Source: Halomarina salina
GTDB taxonomy: Archaea > Halobacteriota > Halobacteria > Halobacteriales > Haloarculaceae
Reading direction: 5' to 3'
NCBI RefSeq assembly: GCF_023074835.1
Contig: NZ_JALLGW010000001.1
Span: forward strand, 1,736,001-1,800,000
Length of the DNA stretch: 64,000 nt
The first letter of the stretch is position 1, and each line of letters begins with the position of its first letter. Below the pieces are notes generated by a model. It was not told the DNA's origin. It searched no databases and was given only the letters and a program-made list of their open reading frames with translations. Positions 59,605 through 64,000 of the stretch are shown one piece after another. The position numbers and the translations under genes are program-made.

Positions 59605-60708
59605 TCAGAGGCGTGAACGGTGGGTTCCGCAGTAGGTGGGGTCTCCACGTGGGTACATCGCTTCCTTCTCGCACGGTTCGTTGTTCGAGCTGTTGATAGC
59701 TTCACACTCGGGGAAGTCCCCGTCCTCCTCACCGAGCCCCTCAGTCTCGCCCGAGTCGTCATCATCGATGTCCCAGGTGAACTCACCCTCGTCATCCATC
59801 GATGAGTAGGCGAGGTTCGTCGGAGGCAGGTTCCGGAGTTCGTATTCGACGTTCCGAATCTGCATGTCTCCTGAAGAGTCCTCGTCGAGCTTGTTCCCGA
59901 GCGTGACACGCGTCTTCGTGTCCTTCCGGGCAAACACAACCGACCTGCGGACGTCCTTCGGAATGTCCTTCCCAGTGTGCGCTATCAGAATCAAGTGACA
60001 TTGATATTTGCGCATCAGCCGCATCGCGAGACTGAGGACGTCTCCCGCGGTCATGTCTTGGAATTTCAGCCCCTGTGCTGCCTCGTCCAGCATCAGCACC
60101 TTCGGCCCGTCCGTCTCCTGCATCCACTCTAGCGCCTCGGACCACGTCTTCACCGTGGGGAACGTGTCGGTCGTGTTGTTCGTACACGCCTGTAGCGTCT
60201 TCCCTACGGCTGCGTACGCTCTGATACCGCCGTCGATGGCGGTGTAGCTGAAGTCGGTCTTCCCCTTCCCAGTGTTCGAGCCCTTGGCGATGCTCGGTGC
60301 TGGACCGTACACCATCAGGTTAAGCATGTGGTCGTCATCGCTGGGACGCCACAGCTTCTCGGTCAGGACCTCTGCAGCACCCCACGAGGACGCGTCTATC
60401 GACTCGGAACCACCACGCCCCTTGCGATAGGACGACCGACCGACGTTCCCGTTGCGCACGTCGTCGTACAACGACTCGCCCCCGGAGAATTCGTACGCCC
60501 TCTCGAACAGCTCTGTCTCCTCGAACGACGAGACTTGTTCAGAGCTCTCGACAGGGTCGAACGACTGTGCCATCATGGCCATCGCCTTCCGCGCCACCGG
60601 GTCGTCTATCTCCGCGACCCATGGGGGCGGGGCGATGCCATCGTCGCGCTCGCGCTCGCGATTGAGCCACTCGCGCAGGTAGCTCTCTGCGAGACCATCA
60701 TTACTCAC
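59605..60708 (-). CDS. Viral P-loop ATPase with C-terminal zinc finger
   Basis: A 367-residue ATPase. GSNTGKGKTDF near residue 150 is the Walker A, VLMLDEAAQGL is Walker B, and LILIAHTGKDI is a sensor-like strand; RKDTKTRVTLGNKL and RRSVVF follow. The acidic linker ends in ECEAINSSNNEPCEKEAMYPRGDPTYCGTHR in pieces, a C/C/C/H zinc finger. The GTG at 60,708 is fixed by GGAGGTGA five nt upstream and overlaps the previous stop by eight nt. It occupies the place of the pleolipovirus VP8-like NTPase, after a membrane protein and a spike, suggesting a role in genome handling during assembly. Confidence 0.75.
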   Translation of the reverse strand: MSNDGLAESYLREWLNRERERDDGIAPPPWVAEIDDPVARKAMAMMAQSFDPVESSEQVSSFEETELFERAYEFSGGESLYDDVRNGNVGRSSYRKGRGGSESIDASSWGAAEVLTEKLWRPSDDDHMLNLMVYGPAPSIAKGSNTGKGKTDFSYTAIDGGIRAYAAVGKTLQACTNNTTDTFPTVKTWSEALEWMQETDGPKVLMLDEAAQGLKFQDMTAGDVLSLAMRLMRKYQCHLILIAHTGKDIPKDVRRSVVFARKDTKTRVTLGNKLDEDSSGDMQIRNVEYELRNLPPTNLAYSSMDDEGEFTWDIDDDDSGETEGLGEEDGDFPECEAINSSNNEPCEKEAMYPRGDPTYCGTHRSRL

Positions 60709-62467
60709 TGTCCTCACCTCCCTCATCCTCGGCAGTACCATCGTCTGGCACGTCCCCTTCATCGGGCGTCGAGCCGGGGTCGGACTGACTCTCGCCAGTC
60801 GACTCCTCTATCTGCTCGGTCTTGCTCTCGTAGTCCGGGACGACCCGTTCGAGTGTTCCTTCGATGCCCGTGCCAGACGTCGCTCGCGCAATACCCTCGG
60901 CGACCTCGTCCGATGCGTCCGCATAGGACTGCATCTTGATACCAGGCAGCGAGTTCTTCACAGCACGCGCTTCTCGGAGGGTATCCATCATCGAGGAGAA
61001 CGCCAATGCCGCACGCTCCTTGGTGCTCAGGATATCGTCGACACCGACGTCCTGGTGGTCGACCAGTTCGAACGGTATCTCGGTATCGAGGTCGTACGTG
61101 TCCGAGACGCGAAGGTCGTCCGCGTGTTCGGCCGTGTTCTCGTCCGTGTCGATGTCGAGAAGCAGCCACGCCTGGATACCAGTCGACCGCGTCCGGCGAG
61201 GTGCAGGCGTCCCCTCTGTGTCGTACTCCCGCGAGAGGGTCCCGAGCTTCGCCACGAGTACGTCGTACGCACCCGTACCAGGGTTTAGCACCGCAGCGAA
61301 CTCCAGTGAAGGGTTGTAGAGGGCGTTGAGGATTGGACCCATTATCTTCGGCGCGAGGAATGCGTACACGATTACGACAGACCCGACCCCCAGCTTCACT
61401 TCATCACTGAGCGACGGCAGCGCCACCTGGATGACGCCCAGGGCGTCGAGGACGTAGACAGCCGTGACTGCCTGTATGAGGAATATGACAGACCCTCTGA
61501 TAGAGACGTACCGTGAGAGCACTCCTCGGACACCCTCGTCGACGTCCTCATCACTCTGAATCAAGCGCTTCACGAGGGAATCTCTGGATGGTGAACCGAC
61601 GATGTGGTCTTCCACTGGTTGGTAGTCGGACAGGACCGACTCGCGCTTCAGATACCAGTGAACTGAGTAGAGGGCACACGCTGTGACTGCGCCGAACAGC
61701 ACAATCCAGAGGTAGTAGTCCTTGAGGTCCTGCAGGAACGGTGGTTCGGCTTCTGTGATGAACGTTGACCCCTGCTGTGACTGGATGAACATCGCCGTCC
61801 CCCCTTGATAGTCGGTCGCGGGGAGTGTCACCGTCGACGCCCCCTCGTCGACCTCGACCAGATACTCGACCTGCCCCTGATTGTTCATCATCGCGCCGAA
61901 GTCGATGACCCGGACACGCTGGTCTTTGGTCGATTCGAAGTCGAACATTACCGTGTCGTTCCGGTCCGAGATGTGGTAGTCCGTGATACGTACCGTCTCG
62001 TCGATATACTTCGCTCGGCCAGGTAGCTCCGGGGAAGGCGTTCGCTCTGAACTCCCTCCGCGCTGGATGACGTCGTTGCCCTCTTCCGGGTTTCCGATGT
62101 TCTCGTGCAGACCAGACGGGGGATTGTCGGGGTTATTCGACCACGCGAGCCACGCCTCGACGAACACCTGCTGATTCGCCGAGAACGAGGACTTGTGTTC
62201 GTAGTACCAGTTGGCCATCGCCTGCGAGTCGACCGTCACCTCATCCAACGGCTGCTGGGCGATGGATGTGACCCTTTCGACCGACCACTCACTTGAATCG
62301 CTCGGCGTCGAGGTTGTGTCGGTGTTTACCCCCGGGTTTTCCGCGTCAGAAGTCGTCGCCGATGTGCTATTCGTTGGTGTCTCCTGTGCGACGGCCACTC
62401 CGACCGTCGACGTCAGGAGCAGCATCACCAGCAAGATGGCTGGCACCGTTCTCTCGATTCTTGACAT
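60701..62467 (-). CDS. Large viral membrane protein with signal peptide
   Basis: A 588-residue protein. Residues 1-28 are a signal peptide (IERTVPAILLVMLLLTSTVG, cleavage near VAVAQ). Residues 30-250 are extracellular with a Ser/Thr-rich start and N-glycosylation sites. Three transmembrane helices follow near residues 252-275, 333-352 and 360-382, and the last 200 residues are cytoplasmic and acidic. It overlaps the ATPase start by eight nt. In pleolipoviruses two conserved membrane-protein genes lie between spike and ATPase; this may combine them. No domain is named with certainty. Confidence 0.7.
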   Translation of the reverse strand: MSRIERTVPAILLVMLLLTSTVGVAVAQETPTNSTSATTSDAENPGVNTDTTSTPSDSSEWSVERVTSIAQQPLDEVTVDSQAMANWYYEHKSSFSANQQVFVEAWLAWSNNPDNPPSGLHENIGNPEEGNDVIQRGGSSERTPSPELPGRAKYIDETVRITDYHISDRNDTVMFDFESTKDQRVRVIDFGAMMNNQGQVEYLVEVDEGASTVTLPATDYQGGTAMFIQSQQGSTFITEAEPPFLQDLKDYYLWIVLFGAVTACALYSVHWYLKRESVLSDYQPVEDHIVGSPSRDSLVKRLIQSDEDVDEGVRGVLSRYVSIRGSVIFLIQAVTAVYVLDALGVIQVALPSLSDEVKLGVGSVVIVYAFLAPKIMGPILNALYNPSLEFAAVLNPGTGAYDVLVAKLGTLSREYDTEGTPAPRRTRSTGIQAWLLLDIDTDENTAEHADDLRVSDTYDLDTEIPFELVDHQDVGVDDILSTKERAALAFSSMMDTLREARAVKNSLPGIKMQSYADASDEVAEGIARATSGTGIEGTLERVVPDYESKTEQIEESTGESQSDPGSTPDEGDVPDDGTAEDEGGEDSE

Positions 62468-62524
62468 ATCTGTAAGTGAGTGTCAAAAATAGCTGCAAAG
62501 GAGTTTCCCCGAAAGGGATGTTCG

Positions 62525-64000
62525 TCAGCGTCGTGGGTCGTACGCCCGCACCGCAGCACCACCGCCACCTTTCAGGAGGTAGACAATGATGACTCCTGCG
62601 CCAGCCCACACGTAGATGGGTACGTTCGGCACAGATGGCATCGATGGGATGACCGGGCCATCAATGATGGGGCCGTCGAACCAGTCACCTGGGTCGACGT
62701 TGACGGTGTTTCCGTCGTTGTCCTCGTCGATTTTCCCGTCGAGAATCTCAATTTGCTGCTGCAGCGCATTGATGGTCTCGGTGAGTTTGGAGACGTTGGC
62801 AGACGTCGGGTCTCGCGGCGTGTGGCCGACCGTCCCGACATTCTCGCCATCGCTGTCCCGCATCGCTTCAACGATGACACGACCCTGCGTCACCTCGAAT
62901 GTCTTACCCTCGACACCGTACGTGACCGAGCCGTTGACGAACTCCTGTTTAGGCACCGTCGCCGTCACATAGAGCGCCGTGTTGATTTCTGTCGAGGAGT
63001 CCGTCACAGAGACGTTGTAGTCCTCGCCCGTTTCCCACACCTGGTTCGGTGGAGAGCCAGACATCCACACCGTCCCCGAGACCGTCTGCGGGGCGTCGAG
63101 TGTCTGGTTGTTCACCTTCGTGCCAGCCGTGAACGTCATGTCCATCGTGTTGACCGAGGACATGTTCTGGCTGCTGAAGCCCAGGTAACCATATTGGAAG
63201 CTCTGCCATGGCGCTTCGCCGACATCACTGGGCTCGACCGTCAGCTGGTGCCTCTCGCCCGGAGTGTAGAGGTCGGACCAGCTAATCTTCCCGAGCTGGA
63301 CAGCGTTGTACGCGTCGCTGAGGTAGCCCGAGTCAGCATCACCGAGACCAGCCAGCACCGTGTCCTTGGTGGTGATGAGGTCATTGTGAACCTGCTTGTA
63401 CTGATTGTGGAAGTTTTCGAGGGCGTGGAGCTCACCAGTGTCGTAGTCAACCGTGACACTGTCGAGGTCACCACTGTTGAAAACCTCCATCGTCGACGAT
63501 GATGGCGCTTCGACAGTCCCCTTCAGCTCGCCCTCAGAATAAACATCGAACTCGCCATTCGATTCGACGAGTTTGATGTCACGGGACCCACTCCCGTCCG
63601 ACCACGAGATGTCAGGGGTGCCACCTTCGACACCACTCCCATCAGCACCGTAGACGAATATCTGACTGTCTCCCTTCCACAGGACACGGAATTCGTGGGT
63701 GCTCGTGTTCCCGATATACACGTCGTTCGAATCCTCTTGCGTACCAGACGCGTCGAGTCGGTACGTCATGTTAGTCGGCGCAGACTCGTTCGTGTAGACG
63801 ACCGAACCTGACGCCGGACTGTTGCTGTGGTAGAGCTCTTCGAACCGAGTCGCATCCCCTTCGTTGACAATCATCTTCCAGCCCTGCTCGGGGTGGTTCA
63901 CGGCCACGAAGACGTCCTGCTCGAACGGGGAGGCAGTCGCCGTAATCGTGCCGTTCCCGTCCGTCTGATAGAGCGCATTGACAGTGCGAGTCGAACCGTT
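62525..64000 (-). CDS. Spike-like viral surface protein, partial (N-terminus beyond the window)
   Basis: The frame is open to the window edge, giving at least 491 residues. Most is a beta-rich, Asn/Ser/Thr-rich extracellular domain with many N-x-S/T sites (e.g. YTNESAPTNMTYRL). Near the C-terminus SKLTETINALQQQIEILDGK forms a coiled coil, then an acidic linker, a single transmembrane helix (VPIYVWAGAGVIIVYLL) and a short basic tail RAYDPRR. Coiled coil plus C-terminal anchor is the layout of pleolipovirus VP4 spikes. A CCCTTTCGGGG hairpin and the next gene's promoter follow its stop. Confidence 0.75.
   Translation of the reverse strand, partial: NGSTRTVNALYQTDGNGTITATASPFEQDVFVAVNHPEQGWKMIVNEGDATRFEELYHSNSPASGSVVYTNESAPTNMTYRLDASGTQEDSNDVYIGNTSTHEFRVLWKGDSQIFVYGADGSGVEGGTPDISWSDGSGSRDIKLVESNGEFDVYSEGELKGTVEAPSSSTMEVFNSGDLDSVTVDYDTGELHALENFHNQYKQVHNDLITTKDTVLAGLGDADSGYLSDAYNAVQLGKISWSDLYTPGERHQLTVEPSDVGEAPWQSFQYGYLGFSSQNMSSVNTMDMTFTAGTKVNNQTLDAPQTVSGTVWMSGSPPNQVWETGEDYNVSVTDSSTEINTALYVTATVPKQEFVNGSVTYGVEGKTFEVTQGRVIVEAMRDSDGENVGTVGHTPRDPTSANVSKLTETINALQQQIEILDGKIDEDNDGNTVNVDPGDWFDGPIIDGPVIPSMPSVPNVPIYVWAGAGVIIVYLLKGGGGAAVRAYDPRR

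Larger units (their letters stand above)
52056..64000. mobile_element. Integrated virus-like element (left part), pleolipovirus-like
   Basis: From about 52,056 GC drops and genes become short, overlapping and mostly of unknown type. The element starts with a regulator/integrase pair, contains a second recombinase, an HTH regulator, several zinc-finger mini-proteins, and, at the right, a spike-like protein, a large membrane protein and a P-loop ATPase in minus-strand order. That order (spike, membrane protein, ATPase) and the size of at least 12 kb resemble betapleolipoviruses such as SNJ2. No replication protein, VP3-like protein or right boundary is in the window, so the identification rests on architecture only. 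Confidence 0.65.

Noticed and set aside
1-64000. CRISPR arrays, rRNA genes and intact insertion sequences
   Set aside because: No regularly spaced repeats, no rRNA-like stretches and no transposase motifs were seen on either strand.

Overview
The window is chromosomal DNA of a halophilic archaeon (class Halobacteria); I cannot name the genus. Evidence: very high GC with strong third-position GC, strongly acidic proteins, haloarchaea-specific families (CetZ tubulin-like protein, HTH_10 Bat-like regulators, fused AhbAB siroheme decarboxylase, DUF5813, haloarchaeal lipoprotein), F420 biosynthesis genes, and many genes whose start codon lies about 25-30 nt after a TTTT/TTTA-like TATA element, the haloarchaeal leaderless pattern. 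I used that spacing to choose several starts.

Positions 1-52,050 look like an ordinary chromosome arm. 1-7.6 kb: a TSPPY-type DNA methyltransferase, an enoyl-CoA hydratase, a CPA2 antiporter, and purine genes purS-purQ, purU and purC around a DUF389 membrane protein. 7.7-13.8 kb: cofH, cofG and cofC for coenzyme F420, interrupted by a Tat-exported protein and a DUF21/CBS membrane protein. 13.8-16.7 kb: an ATP-grasp ligase overlapping a low-molecular-weight tyrosine phosphatase, next to a NodB deacetylase. 16.8-24.8 kb: GNAT, cetZ, NDUFA9-like SDR, tmk, a lone PDH E1-alpha, a TrkA-type protein and small membrane proteins. tRNA-Leu(UAA) lies at 24,966-25,050 beside a tRNA-like palindrome. 25-35 kb: ferredoxin, cyclophilin, M14-like hydrolase, TrpD-like transferase, SDR, AhbAB and transporters. 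35.2-39.0 kb: a helicase/exonuclease pair resembling bacterial MrfA/MrfB. 39-52 kb: lipoprotein, aldehyde dehydrogenase, cyclase, two HTH_10 regulators with a zinc mini-protein, a Rad3/XPD-like helicase, a large inverted repeat, a thioesterase, an ABC exporter and a HAD phosphatase.

From about 52,056 to the window end the DNA changes: GC falls, genes become short and overlapping, and most have no recognisable chromosomal function. I read this as the left part of an integrated virus. It opens with an RHH/winged-helix regulator and a tyrosine recombinase in an ATGA overlap, beside the broken 3' end of a host gene. Small zinc-finger proteins, an HTH regulator with a palindromic control region and a second recombinase made only of a catalytic domain follow. 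A minus-strand operon of small genes is joined by repeated GGTGAT...ATGA junctions. The right end holds an AT-rich AlbA_2 (Schlafen-type) gene, a P-loop ATPase, a large secreted/membrane protein and a spike-like protein with a C-terminal coiled coil and membrane anchor that runs off the window. The spike - membrane protein - ATPase order resembles pleolipoviruses such as SNJ2; this is inference from architecture, not from a sequence search.

The strongest leads are the provirus and its coupling motif, the palindromic site at 54,940-55,029, the tRNA-like palindrome at 24,855-24,927, the MrfAB-like pair with an added helix-hairpin-helix region, the phosphatase/ATP-grasp pair, and a 9-codon upstream ORF coupled to purU.
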